A stretch of DNA of 64,000 bases from positions 13,381,787 to 13,445,786 of the forward strand of contig NC_039514.1 in assembly GCF_003672135.1 (NCBI RefSeq), in the 5' to 3' direction. Position numbers and translations under genes: made by a program. Shown here in pieces: positions 24,000 through 36,700 of this stretch. How positions within the stretch are numbered: position 1 is the first letter of the stretch; each line of letters opens with the position of its first letter. Source of the stretch: Ooceraea biroi (lineage: Eukaryota; Arthropoda; Insecta; Hymenoptera; Formicidae). The notes beneath the pieces are model-generated. The model was not told the DNA's origin and did not search any database. It saw nothing but the letters and a program-made list of their open reading frames with translations.

Positions 24000-24682
24000 A
24001 AAAATCTAGTATCATTCTCTACATCTACTACAGTAAATATCACAGGTACACGTTTCTCTATCACAAGATCTGCTCCGCTCGGTCATTTTTACATACATTT
24101 GCGTCGCGCCTTTCTCTCATTAGAGATCAACCGTTGTCATCATCTTTTTGACCGGTAGAGAGACTCATATACAAAACAACGTCTTATATATCGGCGAGAC
24201 AATAAAAAGAAAACATCCTCGATAAAAGTATATGAAATAAACAATAGAAAACATCTAACTGTCGAGTAAATTAAAGCTTCAGCCGCGCGCGGCCGCGAGG
24301 AAAAGTCTACGTATCGAGATCCCCGGTGCGCTTTCCGACTTGCGGGACGTTACTGAAGATGCGATAGTGCGAAGGGTCGAGACACGGTGGTGTGAATGTG
24401 GTGTCCGCGTCGGTGCTTCATCACTCTCCTTCTCTCTCTCTCTCTCCGAATGTCTTTGAGCAAATGGAAACTTTTTAGGTCTAGGTGATTTTCATCCGCG
24501 TACATATACGCGCGCACGCAGGCAATCTTCTCTTGTCCTGCGTGTTGTTCCATTGCAATCGCGGTATTCTGTTCCGTTTAGATCACAGACGAAATTGCAA
24601 CACCGGCGTCGGTCTAATTCCTCTTTGTGTCCGAGGAACCTCCGTTTCGCCGTTTCCGACACGTTAGTTAAGCATGCCGAGT
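24000..24682 (-). promoter_or_regulatory. Hes/E(spl) 3'UTR with K boxes and a Brd box
   Basis: On the transcript strand there are three K boxes (TGTGAT; plus-strand positions 24039-24044, 24060-24065, 24582-24587) and one Brd box (AGCTTTA; 24272-24278). These heptamer/hexamer motifs are the known negative-regulatory elements of Drosophila E(spl)-complex and Bearded-family 3'UTRs, complementary to microRNA seeds (K: miR-2/11/13; Brd: miR-4/79). Confidence 0.6.
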
Positions 24683-25529
24683 TTACCAGGGTCGCCAGAC
24701 GGGTTCGCTAGGTTTGGCCACCTGTAAGAGACCTTGGTGGCTCGCAGGGGATCTTCGAGAGACAGCGTCAATGTCGGTTCGCACCGGAGATGGTTGGCTG
24801 GACGCGGGTGTCAGCGGCATCGGGTACTCGTCGGAGCTAAGTTCGGTGGAAGAGGATGGTGAAGTTTGCGGCGCAGCCACGTGGATGGTGAGCGGGCCGG
24901 TCTTGTCCATGGAATTCAATTTGTGACCGAGATGTGTCATCAGCTTGGTGCCAAGAGCGACGTCAACGCCGGGAGTAGCGGCCAGGCAGCGGCTGACTTC
25001 ATTCGCGCAGTGCGTGTAACCGGCGCGAAAGCGATCAGCATCGATCACTGGGTTCGCCGAGAGACGCTGCTGTCGCTGGAGCTTGTGCAGGTGACGCACC
25101 GTCAGCTCCAGGATGTCCGCCTTCTCCAACTTTGCCACATTCTCGCCGTCACCGGCCAGCGCCGTCACCATCAGATCCTTAAGCTCATCCAGGCAACGGT
25201 TGATGCGCGCACGGCGTTTGCGCTCCAGCATCGGCTTCATCACCTGTGAATCGAGGAAACCGAATCGCTATAGTCGACGTGACTAAACAATTACTCTGAA
25301 AGTGCCATTGCATTCGCGGGAGAATATTTACAAAAGCAAACTCGAATCAAGTTGAAGAGAAAATTGAACGACGTAACGGATTCGCAAATAGGCTCAAAGT
25401 CCGCGTGGAGATCACAATGATAATGTTTACTTGACGTCAAGATCAGACGCTTACCTTGCGATACTGGTACGTCCTGGAGATTGGTTGTTCCTGTCCATCG
25501 ACCATGATGAGTTGCTCGTGCATCTGCAT
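24683..25529 (-). CDS. E(spl)mbeta-HLH: Hes/E(spl) bHLH-Orange repressor (mbeta type)
   Basis: Notch-target transcriptional repressor. Two exons: 25529-25455 and 25243-24683; 636 nt, 211 residues. Exon 1 ends SRTYQYRK and exon 2 continues VMKPMLERKRRARINRCLDE. The basic region contains the Hes-class proline (KPMLERKRR) and the helix-loop-helix spans about residues 26-82, including KLEKADILELTVRHL. The Orange domain is about 94-135 (DRFRAGYTHCANEVSRCL), followed by a Pro/Ser/Thr-rich linker. The last four residues are WRPW, the Groucho-binding tetrapeptide. Length and sequence fit the E(spl) mbeta/mgamma group rather than hairy or deadpan. Exon 2 starts with GTG (Val), not a start codon; the true ATG is at 25529-25527, and another Met follows two codons later. 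It lies on the same strand as the Bearded-family gene at 56 kb. Confidence 0.95.
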
Positions 25530-25783
25530 GGTTAATCCTTCTATGGACGGGTTCTCTCGCACAATCAGAAACTTCACTGGATAACCGATTCTTATCGCGG
25601 ACGCGACTTCCTCGTGGACCGTCGCACCGGTTCGTCAAACTTTAATCGTCGCTGCGATTTGCGATTCACTCCGGCTGGCGGTAGGAAACGCGTGTGTTTC
25701 TGAACAACACGTAGATTTCCAGCACGGCCCTCGAGTGAACACGAACAGAGCGTGATTGTAGTCGCGGTCGGGCGAGGCTGCGG

Positions 25784-25793
25784 CTTATATAGG
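25784..25793 (-). promoter_or_regulatory. TATA box of the Hes/E(spl) gene
   Basis: CCTATATAAG on the minus strand. It predicts a transcription start near 25755-25760 and a leader of about 230 nt. The identical decamer occurs in the Bearded-family promoter. Confidence 0.75.
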
Positions 25794-25858
25794 CAAGGGC
25801 CCGCCGATAGACGAGGTAAGGGGGCCACTGTGGGCCGCATGGTGGGGGACAGGCCTTC

Positions 25859-25891
25859 CGTGGGAACGGTCCGTAGAGGTTGGTTCCCAAG
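25859..25891. promoter_or_regulatory. Su(H) paired site (SPS) of the Hes/E(spl) promoter, one half degenerate
   Basis: A perfect Su(H) site, CGTGGGAA, lies at 25859-25866 on the plus strand. An inverted partner, CTTGGGAA on the minus strand, lies at 25884-25891 with one mismatch to YGTGRGAA. They are 17 bp apart, within the 15-17 bp spacing of known SPS elements, about 66 bp upstream of the TATA box. Confidence 0.65.
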
Positions 25892-25900
25892 CAAGCACAC

Positions 25901-25919
25901 CACCTGTAAGCGGCAGCTG
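25901..25919. promoter_or_regulatory. Two proneural E-boxes (A sites) next to the Hes SPS
   Basis: ACAGGTG (minus strand, 25901-25907) and GCAGCTG (25913-25919) both fit RCAGSTG, the Achaete-Scute/Daughterless class. With the SPS they complete an SPS+A module. Confidence 0.6.
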
Positions 25920-26059
25920 CCAGACACGCGCCCACACCAAGCCATCGTCACCGTTCCTGCGTCCTTGTTGCACCTAGCCCGAAGTCGATGCTCCCTACCC
26001 TCGGTTGATCGTCGTCGACGATTGGTGTCGTGCCGCGGTATGCACGGCTTCGTAATATC

Positions 26060-26440
26060 GCCGTCTCTCTTTCTCTTCCTCTCTTTTTCTCTTGATCCTC
26101 TGCTCTCCCGTTTTCTCCAGGGATTCCCGCGTTTGCTCCTCGTCTCTCTTTCTTCCTTTCTTTCTCTCCCTCCTTCTTGCTCTCTTTCTCTCCTCTTTCT
26201 CTTTCTCGCTCATTTGCTGCGCGTATCTTCGCTCATACGGAAGGACTAGATCTCGATCGACATCCTCTTCCCTTCGCCCCCCGAGCAGGATAGAGACTCG
26301 TCCTCCTCTCTTCTGTAAGGTGCAGCTTCCACGCTCGTGCTGGATCTTCTTATCGATTTCCCGTCCCCTTCTTTCCTCTTCCTCGTCGTCGTTTGTTCTG
26401 TCTTTTTTTCTCTCTCTCTCTCCTTCGTTCGCTTCTGGTT
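26060..26440. other. Strand-asymmetric polypyrimidine tract
   Basis: About 380 bp upstream of the Hes promoter is dominated by CT on the plus strand. It gives rise to several long low-complexity ORFs (Ser/Phe/Leu-rich one way, Arg/Glu-rich the other) that are not genes. A similar tract is at 27690-28160. Confidence 0.7.
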
Positions 26441-29198
26441 CTCCCGCTTCGCCGATCGTGGAGCGTGCTGGGCACAAGTCCGCCGCGACTCACGATTGCA
26501 ATCCCACCGGCTACACGGTGTTGAATCGTGTGCCGTGCTCGTGTACATGTTCCGCGTGCGTACGTATTCGTGGTCGTCCGGCCACCGCCGCGGAATCGTA
26601 TCGCGGCCATCGGTGGCACGATTGATCGATCGTTTTACGCGTATTAACGCGCGGAAGGGGGAAGTCGCGGATACGAGACCCGATAAAGCTCGTCGCTGCG
26701 AAGAGGTATGACAAATCGGTTGTTAAGTTGGTTGCGTAGTCGAGCGAGACGCAATTAATTAATTTTACCCTGGCGCCGGTTCCTGTCTTCGTTTCCAAGT
26801 AGTAGACGTTTCTGCGGACATCGTGTCGACTGTCGGCTGAGTGGGATCGGAACGCGTGGATCGGATCTTGATTGAGTAATAACTCGTCCACCAGATTGTT
26901 AATTTAAGACAAATTTCGAGGAGAGGAGAAAAATCGATCGACTTATTTGTTCGTTAATATAAACATGACGCTTCAATATTATGCTCGTTGCTGATTTCAT
27001 GACATTATCGCGACACGTTATTTAACGAGATTAATAAATACCGATACAAGTATAAAAAGAATATTTTGCCCTTAAGGACACCTCGCCGAGAGAAAAATCG
27101 GTGACTCGAATACCTTCACCTACCTTACGTATAACTAAAATTATGCGAGTTTGGAAATATTACGTTTGCTAAACATACAAATACACGTATAACGATAACG
27201 AAGAGATTACAAGATCCACTTGTGTAAGCGCGAACACATGAAAAATCAGATCTTGCGTTTTGGCTTTGTTGTTATTACGTTATCCGTGAACGTTTCTCGT
27301 CGCGCCGCAGTATTTCATCGGAGCTGTGATTACGCGTGATTATCGGGTGCAATAGTAATTACAAACAGGAGTAAAAGGTCTTCGAATTGCGCGCGGATAT
27401 TCAAAACGGAGGCTCTTGCGGAACGGAGGGAACGAGGGAGTTTTTCGTCCGCGCCACCCGAGTAACATATCGCACGGTCAACAAAAATTGGCCAAAAGTG
27501 GACCTCGCTGGCGCGGCTTCAATTTTGCAGGGATAAAATCGTCGTAAAATCATCCTCCCGCTTACATAGTATAGTCATCGTGCGAAACGAGCATCCCAAA
27601 CGCGAACTCGTGTTCGCACTCTCGCGAACGTCCCCCCCGTGCACTCCGAGATACTAATTTCGGCGAACCACTTGCTGAATTATATCCTATGCGGTCCCTT
27701 CTCTTCCACCTCCTCTTCCTCCTCCCCTCTTCTGCCCTTGCTGCACTTCGTGTCTCTTCCTCTTTTTTTCGTCTGCTACCCTTCGTCCGCTCGTTTTTCC
27801 TCCGCGTCTTCCTGTGGCTGACCGACCACTTCGCTTATTTCGCGGCCGGAGCCGGATACTTAAACGTCGTTCGCACCGAATAATTACACACGCTCGTTTC
27901 GAGGCCCCCCTCCGCCTTCTCATCGTGCTCCCGCGACCCTACACAGCACCCTTTTCTTCTTCTTCTGCCTCGTCCACTCCGTCGTTATCTCGTTTTTTCT
28001 TGTTCTTCTTGTTTGCTGCTTACGTTTCTTCTTGCTACCGCGGCTTTTATACGGGACTTCCTGCTCTATCTCTCTTTCTCTCTTTCCCTCTTTCCTTTCC
28101 CAATCTTCTATACACCTTCTTCTCCCTATTCTATTTTCCCTCGACATGCCCTCTTTCGTGTATCGACCAATTGCGTATGTCGTTAACGAGTGGCGGTAGT
28201 TCGATAGAATCCGACGCGATCGAGAGATTATACCGCTCGTAACTCGTTTCCTGTCTCGGCCCGCTCCCGCGACTTCGATCGGATCTCTCCGTCCTCGCGC
28301 GATCTCTCGTGGGATCTAATTAGCTTGATGTTGCGGCGGCTTGAAATGACTGAGACGCTGCGTAATGTAGATGTAACCGTGGAAGCCAGACGCGTTTAGC
28401 GCAATCGAATCGGAGAATCTGTCATAATAATCCAAACGTTAAAACGAGAATCTATTTCGAGTTATCTTGCGATATATGCCGAAAAGTATATCGCATTTGC
28501 GATGCACATGCTTGCTTATTAAAATGCATCATTAACTATACGCTACACGTATAAAAGACGCAATTTAATATCAAGTAAATATTTTGATACCTGAAAATAT
28601 ATGGAGGAAAAGTGTACGCATGCTTGCATTCCAATATTTAAATGTTACATGTCATCACGCGAAGCATCATACAGAGGCCGTTATGCAAAGTGCAAGTTTC
28701 GTAATCGGAAGTTTCGCCTAATGTTCTTACATTGCGGCCACTCCGCTCGCACGTTTAACCAGATGCACTTTCTACACGTATGATTCTTATTGCGTCACCG
28801 CGCGAGATTGAAATCGCGTAATTTAGTAGCGAATTAAACGAAGGCATCTTGCACTGATCCCTGATATCTCATAACGAAAGTGTTTACGCGTGTACCATGC
28901 TCCGTGTACGATACGTCGTTTGCACGTAAAAAGCAATCGGGCAATCGTTGTCTCAATGTTGCATTCCACAAAACGGCAGCGAAACACGCGCCATGACGAT
29001 CTCTCTTGATATCAAAGTGTCGAACCTGACGCGTGTTAATCACGCTCGCACAATAGATGCCTCGCAGCGGGTGCGATCTTGTCGAGACGAGCGAGGAATC
29101 GATTAACTTGGTGCACGCGTCGCGGCGACACAAAGTTCACCGATCCATCAAGTCGTTGCAGCAACGTTGAAGCCGACAGATGCGGCGGCGCATGAATT

Positions 29199-30217
29199 TT
29201 CTCACACTCTTCGGTCGTGCGAGGTTTTTACTTTCCCAGGTTCTCTCTCTCTCTCTCTCTCTCGAGCGGCACGTAACACACGTGTGCGTTACGGGGTCGT
29301 GCGATCGCGTGCCCACTTCGATGAGACTTATTAGCGAGTGCATCAGCTGGCCGTGAACATATGTCGCGAGCCGCTTGGCTCGTGCCAATGAAATCGTAAT
29401 CTCCCATCCTGTGTTGTGCACCCTCTTCCCCCCTGTTACATTCACGGGATATCAATCGCCCTTCGTAATGTCGATCCGCGCGCGCGCGTAATACCCCTAA
29501 GGTGGTCGAAGGTAAGAGTCAACACCGGGGACAGGGTGCCTACGATAATTCGGCCAGTCGTGCCCGTGAGAACTTGGTTTATTTGTGTCCGATGCTGCTT
29601 CCGTTTCGATACGCGTGACAAGCACGAGCAACGAGGGCTCGTTCCGAGCGATGGAACACGTAGTTTGATGCGGTGGATAATTGAATTGGTCATTTTGAAA
29701 ATTACACAGATCCGTGGTTCTTATAAACTGACGCAGCAAACTGCGTTTTAACAGCCGTGCAGCGATCTTTTGATGAATACCAGCATTACAAAATTGCCTC
29801 ACTTCTCGTACGCTTCATTTGCTTTATTAAATCGTAAGCAGAAACAACATCGGGAGAGTATTACTTGTGACGATGCTACTCCGATTAGCGTGGCAGCGCA
29901 GTAAATCGCAGGTTACGGTGCGTCTGAAGCAATCTCGGAAGACTGCGAGACGCCAGGTCTGATTTATCGTGAGAAACCGATCCGGGAGAGAAGACCCGTG
30001 CTGCGATTAATTCTCGTGGGCGCTTCGCCCGAATCGAATCGTATCTGGTCGTGTGCGCGCAGTTAGCACAGCTCGCGACACAACATGAACGTAACCCTGT
30101 GACCTACTGCGCGAGCGAAGTAACCGTGAAGAGAGTGCATAAGAAGCAGCAGCCGCAGCGCCGGTGATGGTACAGGAAGAAGAAGAACACGAGAAGCGGG
30201 AAGGGAACATTCTCACG
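29199..30217. promoter_or_regulatory. Cluster of four Su(H)-type motifs
   Basis: YGTGRGAA matches at 29199-29206 (minus), 29565-29572 (plus), 29968-29975 (plus) and 30210-30217 (minus); another is at 31287-31294 (minus). The region sits 3.7-4.7 kb upstream of the Hes start. A candidate Notch-responsive enhancer, by motif only. Confidence 0.35.
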
Positions 30218-33200
30218 CCAAGATCGCATCAGGGTTCACCTGGCGCGTGTGTGCACACCGAAAGCTGCCGCGCACTTCGCCCTATTTAAATGACCTTTCT
30301 TCCACCCCAATTTCTTTTCTTTTTATCTTTTTCCCTTGTCTTTCAACAGTACTGGGCCCGTGGCACGTGCTCACAATGCCGGCACACGCCGGCGTTACTT
30401 CCGTGTGCGCGATGCGTGGCCTTTCACGGCTTCTCGACGATATCCGGTAGAACCTGAATCGCTCGCCGGCAACTACCCGTGATCCTCGACCTTTCGCGGA
30501 TTCGTGGCGCAACCCGTTCTCCCTTGCGAAATTGGAGTAGCTCGCAGCCAGTTTGAGACGCAGCTCGAACTGATCGTGTGCACATCACTGTGATGTATTT
30601 ATTTTCGCACGCGTGAAATTCCGCATGCACTCTCAATAAAACGCGCTTAATGATGAATTCGATTGAATAAAGCACGATAGGTTCGACAGAACAAAAGGGA
30701 AATGATTTATCGAGGGGTGCGGGCGGACGTATTCCTTTTCGGCGCGTGCACCGAATCAATGGATAATAACGTTGTTCATCGTCCACGTGCCTACCCACAC
30801 TCGATGCTCGTTTATAGACTGTTATATGATCGTCACGTGACACTCAGTGGTATTGTATCTCAGTGAGCATACAATGTTCACTTGTCCGATGGAGTTTCAT
30901 TGGAAATTAAAACGTGACGTGTCGTGTTTGAATAATATTCGTTAACCCCTCACACAAACTACTTAATCTTTCAATCTGATTTTATGTCGGCGAAACTCGA
31001 TTTGGTTAATATTTCTTCCTCAAGCGACGTGCGTTCAATCACGGTAGCCGTGTCCGTGTGCAGCTCCTTTTGATACGCATCCCAATATGATTCTAAACGC
31101 ATCGCGAAGACACGACAGAGAGCGTGAAAGGCTTTTGTGCGGTGGCCCGAAATCGATTTAAGGAGTCCGCCTTGGATTCTCAGCCGGCCGGCCGATGTTT
31201 GTCGGAGGGGAAGTGGCATCGATAGGATCCCGAAGGCGCCCTTTGTGGTCCGTTTCGGGGCCCCGAGATTGCGCACGTGCTCGGCTTTCCCACGCGTATA
31301 GCACACAGCCGGCTCTGCGCGCTCGAAAGGGAGAGGACACCGAGACGTGAAAAAAAGGACGGGGCACGCCTTGGGCCCATTGTGTCGAGCACGGGTCCTG
31401 AGACACTGGAAATTAAAGGTCTCCCCGTTGGCCCCGCACTCGTGCGCGGCCTCCAAACAGGCGAAATGGCAACGAGCCAGGCACGAGGATAGCTGCGAAC
31501 GAGCGATCTCTAATCACGGTTCGAGCACTTTTCGCGATTAATGACACGCGACGGATAGCGTATCAGTCTACCGGACGCTCGTTCGCGATAATAGTAAAAC
31601 GCGTGATACGCATAATGAGCATAGTAATGATGCGTTGATGAGCGCACAGTATCCGCTCGTCGTTACTTGGTATTGGACATGTAATTTATGTGCCATACGC
31701 CTTTATCTGCGTATCTTATATGTAATTAATATTTTTATCACACGCTACATTCACTCGGTGTTCTCTCCCTCTGTTTATGCAAGCTGTTCGAGGACCGTGA
31801 ATAAAGTAAATCATTTTGAGTTGCGAGATTTATTTCCAGGTCGCGATAAGTTGTCTGAGTCCGTGAACGAAGTGAGTACTTTGATTTCTGATGTTAGCTT
31901 GCAAAACACTTTTTAAAGGAGCGAATGGCGGGAAGTAAAAGGAGGAACGTTAAACAGCGGAAATGGATCTCTCTTTCTTCTTTCTTTATTTTTATTTTCT
32001 ATTTTCTTTTTCGTGATATGAGCGATGATATGTGCAAGTTGACGATCAAAAAGTGGAGGATTTTATGACTTGTTGGATTTCCGTCTGGGATTAATAACGC
32101 GCACCATCCAATTTAATGCGATTATTATCCTCAATTACGCGATTCGTTAATACACACCCTACGAGTTATAATATAGAAACCAGATATCTCTACTCGCTTC
32201 TGCTTCTGCTAAATTGTAAAATTTCACATTGAATAAACGGCTACGCGGCTCATTTTGATAACTAATACGACGGACGTAAATCTTTTGCAGCCTCTTAACG
32301 CCATGTGAAATATATTTTTAAAGTACCTTTATGCACGTAATCTGGCATACACCATCATAAAGCATTTAACCGCGATTTCACTTTGCGATAACGCGACACG
32401 TTAATGCTACACAAGCAGATAACGAGTAACGTTTATTCGTTAAAAGCCAGCGAGAGGAGATCTCTTCCCGACCGTCGAACTGCATGACGCAGCTTTCAGC
32501 AATGCAGTTTGCGGATCCACTGCGAGGCGTGTCTCCAGATACATTTGACAGAACGCGAGCCTTTCTTATGCCGAAATTCCACCGCGGCTGACTCATCGTT
32601 CTCGTAATTTTCTTTGAAATTGAGATAACACTTTGCAAAGAAAGCGACGTGATGACTGATCGAAATTTCTCCGGTGCACGCTCATCTCGCCCATCCTAAA
32701 TCGTACATACATGATCATGTATAATACCTTTCCTGTCTGATGAGGTCCTGGTTGGAGTCTGTTTTCATCTTTCTTTACTCTCCTTTCGACTCCTCGTACG
32801 ATGATGAATTAATTAAATAAGTGGTGCGGGCAAAGACAGAAGTCTGTCGCTGAACCATCGATCGTGAGATCGCGGAGAGGATATTTCGAAACGTCAATTC
32901 ATTAAAGCGATATATACGAATGAATGACTCCGAGAAACGCATATGTTAAACGAAGTCGTGCAATAATTTCCAACGATGTTTCTGACCATGTTAAGCGATA
33001 CGAAATGAAAATTACGAGGTTGGTCAACTTGTGCCGATATAAAGATATTTATGAAAATGTTTGTTTAACGAGACGAAACGCTTGCAGAACTCGTTTGGCT
33101 TGTCAACAATATCATTCAGTTCGAACTCTTCGAATGAAAGGCAGAAATACGCGCGAGATCCGCGTGCAGAAAAAATAGAACGTTCAATTAAGAAACGAAA

Positions 33201-33703
33201 TTTTCAAAGTGCGCAATTTAATGCAACGGGCAACATTCCCTCATCTCCCGTTTATACGCCTTACGATTCTCTCGATCCGCGGCCTCGCGTTAGTCGTAAA
33301 GTTAATTTCTCGCGACTTTCATCGTCGCGGCGCCTTTTAGCCGCGCGTGCGCTCGGAATGGCGCGTAAAACGCTCGCGGTCTCGCGCGCTCGAGCGAAGC
33401 ACGCTCGTGATTTCGCTTTTAATCGTGCCGGAAGCCCTCGTTACGGGGGCATCCGTTAATTGGTCCTCTGTCTCGGTCATCGAGCAAAAATATGTACCTG
33501 CCTCGACGGCGGCGGCGACGACGCGCCCCCGGTGCATGCATACATACGCATCCAACACGCGCGCGCATGATATACCCGCACGAATGAATGGCGCTGCCGA
33601 GCGAGTGAGCGAGCGGGCGGACGGATGGACGGACGAGCGGACGGTGGAGAGGAGAAGAGAGCGGGCGTATCTCTCTCGTTCCCGGGCTCCGAGATCTAAC
33701 TAC

Positions 33704-33724
33704 CACCTGCCTCATTTTCCCACG
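33704..33724 (-). promoter_or_regulatory. Adjacent proneural E-box and Su(H) motif
   Basis: GCAGGTG (minus, 33704-33710) and CGTGGGAA (minus, 33717-33724) lie six bases apart on the same strand, in a GC-rich patch. Candidate neural Notch enhancer. Confidence 0.35.
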
Positions 33725-36700
33725 AGCCCCGAGCAAACCTCTCGAATACCGATGAGTTAGACGAGGACGAATCGCCCGCCGGTGCGACGAGGAGACAGCC
33801 AGCGCCACGACAGGGAGAGGGACGAGGACGGGTGAAGGTAGTGGTCTCTCCTCTCTGGTAACCGGGAACGAGATTCTCCGGGGATACGGGGCCCCATCGG
33901 ACGCGTGTGTGTGCGCGTGCGAGCGCGCGCGCGGGCGGGAGAGGAGATCTTGAAACGTCGGCGCAGGTAGAACACGTGCTGGCACGAGGTGAGTCAGACG
34001 CGCGGGAATATCGGAGCGCGCCCGCGTTCTCTCTCTCTGCCTTCTGTTTCCTTTCTTTCGCACGCGAGATGTGTCTTGTGCACTCATCCGCTGGCCTCAC
34101 ATTTACTTGTTATTTGAAATGGAGCTTTTGTTACGTCAAAGTATAAAAACAGATGAATAATATATAGTTTATTCACTATAGAAGTTTATGGATTTTCTAA
34201 TCTTGGTTTTCTCATTAATATTGTTGTTTTTTAATAAAATATATGTATAGTATATATTAAGTTACATACGATATATATATTTTATTTTATTAAGATAGGT
34301 ACTTGGCGATTTATTTATGTCTTTAATCTTAAGCGTACTTAAAGATTTGTTTTTTGCATAATGATTATGGTGTTACAAAGAGGAGTTTGAACGGAGTGGC
34401 TGGGAACGTCAGAACTTTGGCAATTGCGTGTGTCGTGTATCCCGTTCGTTATTACGCAAACATACCGATATGAAAGAGAGAGAATACGCGCAAACGTGAC
34501 AAGCAACGAAATATTCTCATGCAGAGATCTCCCAGAGAGATAATACGTTGTCGTGTTCTCTCCCGTGAACTCGCCGATTTCAAAATTATAAGAACCCACG
34601 AGAGATCGGCTCGGTATAGTGAGGGAATTTCAATTTATTAAAACGGGTCTTCTCTTCAGACACGATGTTACTTCAAAAGACGTCACGTTGATAACTTTGC
34701 ATTGACATTCGTGATGAATAAAACGGACTTTACTATTTTGGATAATCGAAAATTATCAATTTTATCTTGACGTAAATTCAAATGCTTTTAAATATGATTG
34801 CAAAAGCACATTATAGGTATTGCTACGTATTGAATTCTAATACTTGTGAAAAATATGTATTAATTGTTCGTATTATTTTACACATATTAGTCCGATTTTC
34901 ACAAAGTTACGAGAATATATTTCTCCATTAAATCTGGCTTAAATCGTCCACGTTTATCTTAACGGAATCCTTTTCACTAAAGAAAGGATTACAAGCGAGA
35001 GATGGGATAAGATGATGACGGGGAGAAGAAACGACACACGTGTCTTCGTTGAATCTCCTACGTCTTATAGATTAGAGGAATTTTCACGGATTAGTTACAG
35101 CGCCTTCGATCAAAATCTCTGTCACGGTACACTTTCTCTCCACGACTCTTTCATAGTCTGTTCGGATATGATTGGACCAGATGATACAAAAAATCAGATT
35201 ACATGCGAGTATTTATGAGATTTTATTAGCTTGACGTCGACTGTAGAGTATATAAAACTGTACAGTATTATATACATAATGTTTTACGCTCTTTGTAAAG
35301 AGAGTAATTCCGATTAATATTTGTTGTTTATTCGATTTAACAGAACAGAAGGTTTGAGTGAGACACAATTTCTAGAATTTCTTTGCGTATCTGTTTTATT
35401 TATTTTGTTCCGCGAAAGGCGATCGACGGTCGGTTTTAACTGAAATGGTATAATTTTTGGTGATTAACCGGCTTTTTTCGCACGAAATGAGGACAAGATG
35501 CCGCGCCGGGACACATTTAATTCGGCGTCACGAAAGCGTCGCGATATCGCGGAAGAAAATTCCGCCGAACGGCAAACACGCAAGGCAAGTAACATCGTTG
35601 AAATTGCCTGGAAGAAAAAAGGTCTTGGTCATTAAAGTGACGATAATTGAATGAAACCGCCATTGAGCGTCGTATATTGTATCGATTGCAATGCCGAATC
35701 GTGCGTGTTGACAATTTGAGGCCATGCGAGAGGATATTGCGAAATCAGATCGTGCGCTTGATATCCGCGTATCTTTGACTTGTCCGTCCCATAATCGCTT
35801 ATCCGTGGACAGGTTTTAATTCATGCAAAGAATTTTGTGTAGATATCTTAGCGCAGTTATATCTTTTCGCCACTACTCAGAAAACATTTCCATGTATAGT
35901 AATCGCGTCTTTGGACAGATTTTTATCTTGCGCTATCGTGTCTTTGACTCCTAGTAAATATAATTACATTCGAGACAACGGTTAATATAATTTTAAAAGC
36001 TCAAGATCCGTAGCATTTTTTAGGAAAGTTCAAGGATTTATTGAAATAGAGATTTCTTTTCGAATAAAGGTATATTATTAATACATGTTCTCCAGTCTTC
36101 GTGGCTTTCCAACACCCTTCGTGTCTTTACTGCACTTACTTTGTAATCAGAATATATATAATTCACTCGCAGATGCAAAGGAACGGCGCACGCGGCATCA
36201 ATAGTAAATTAACACGCTAATCGAGCGAATAACGAAACAGCTGAGGCGGAGAGCATTCGTTACCGTTCGAGATCTAATTTACCCTCCTCGTGTAGCGGCC
36301 GTGATATCCGCAATTATTTATCAAGGTCGCCGCGCGCTATTTCTAGAATACTTGTGTCGCGGCGCGCGTGCACGCCACGCCACGAAAGAAATTAAATACG
36401 AATCCCGGTTGTAAAAGTTGCCCGTGTGGCATTCTGACAGCGATTAATTATTGCGCACACGCCACGCTAATTATTCCCACGAGTCGGGTCGAGAACTCGT
36501 CCCGAGCGGCCGGTTATCCTGGTTAACTCAATTTTACGTCGTCATTTATATCACAAGCAATGTAGTAATCTCGTGCGGAACACGGGGTAAGAGGAGAGGA
36601 AGGAGAGGATGGCGAATCTAAGCCGAGATAGCTTAATCCACACGTTGCCGATGACCGGAGAGTGTTCACGGTGCCAACGCGCATCGCGACGCTCTTCCTA

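Noticed and set aside
25752..26625. Several ORFs of 160-177 codons on both strands
   Set aside because: Low-complexity frames of the CT/GA tract and promoter DNA; no domain and overlapping on both strands.
33419..34087. 222-codon minus-strand ORF
   Set aside because: Arg/Ser/Pro/His-rich, in a GC-rich patch with overlapping frames on the other strand; no recognisable domain or splice structure.
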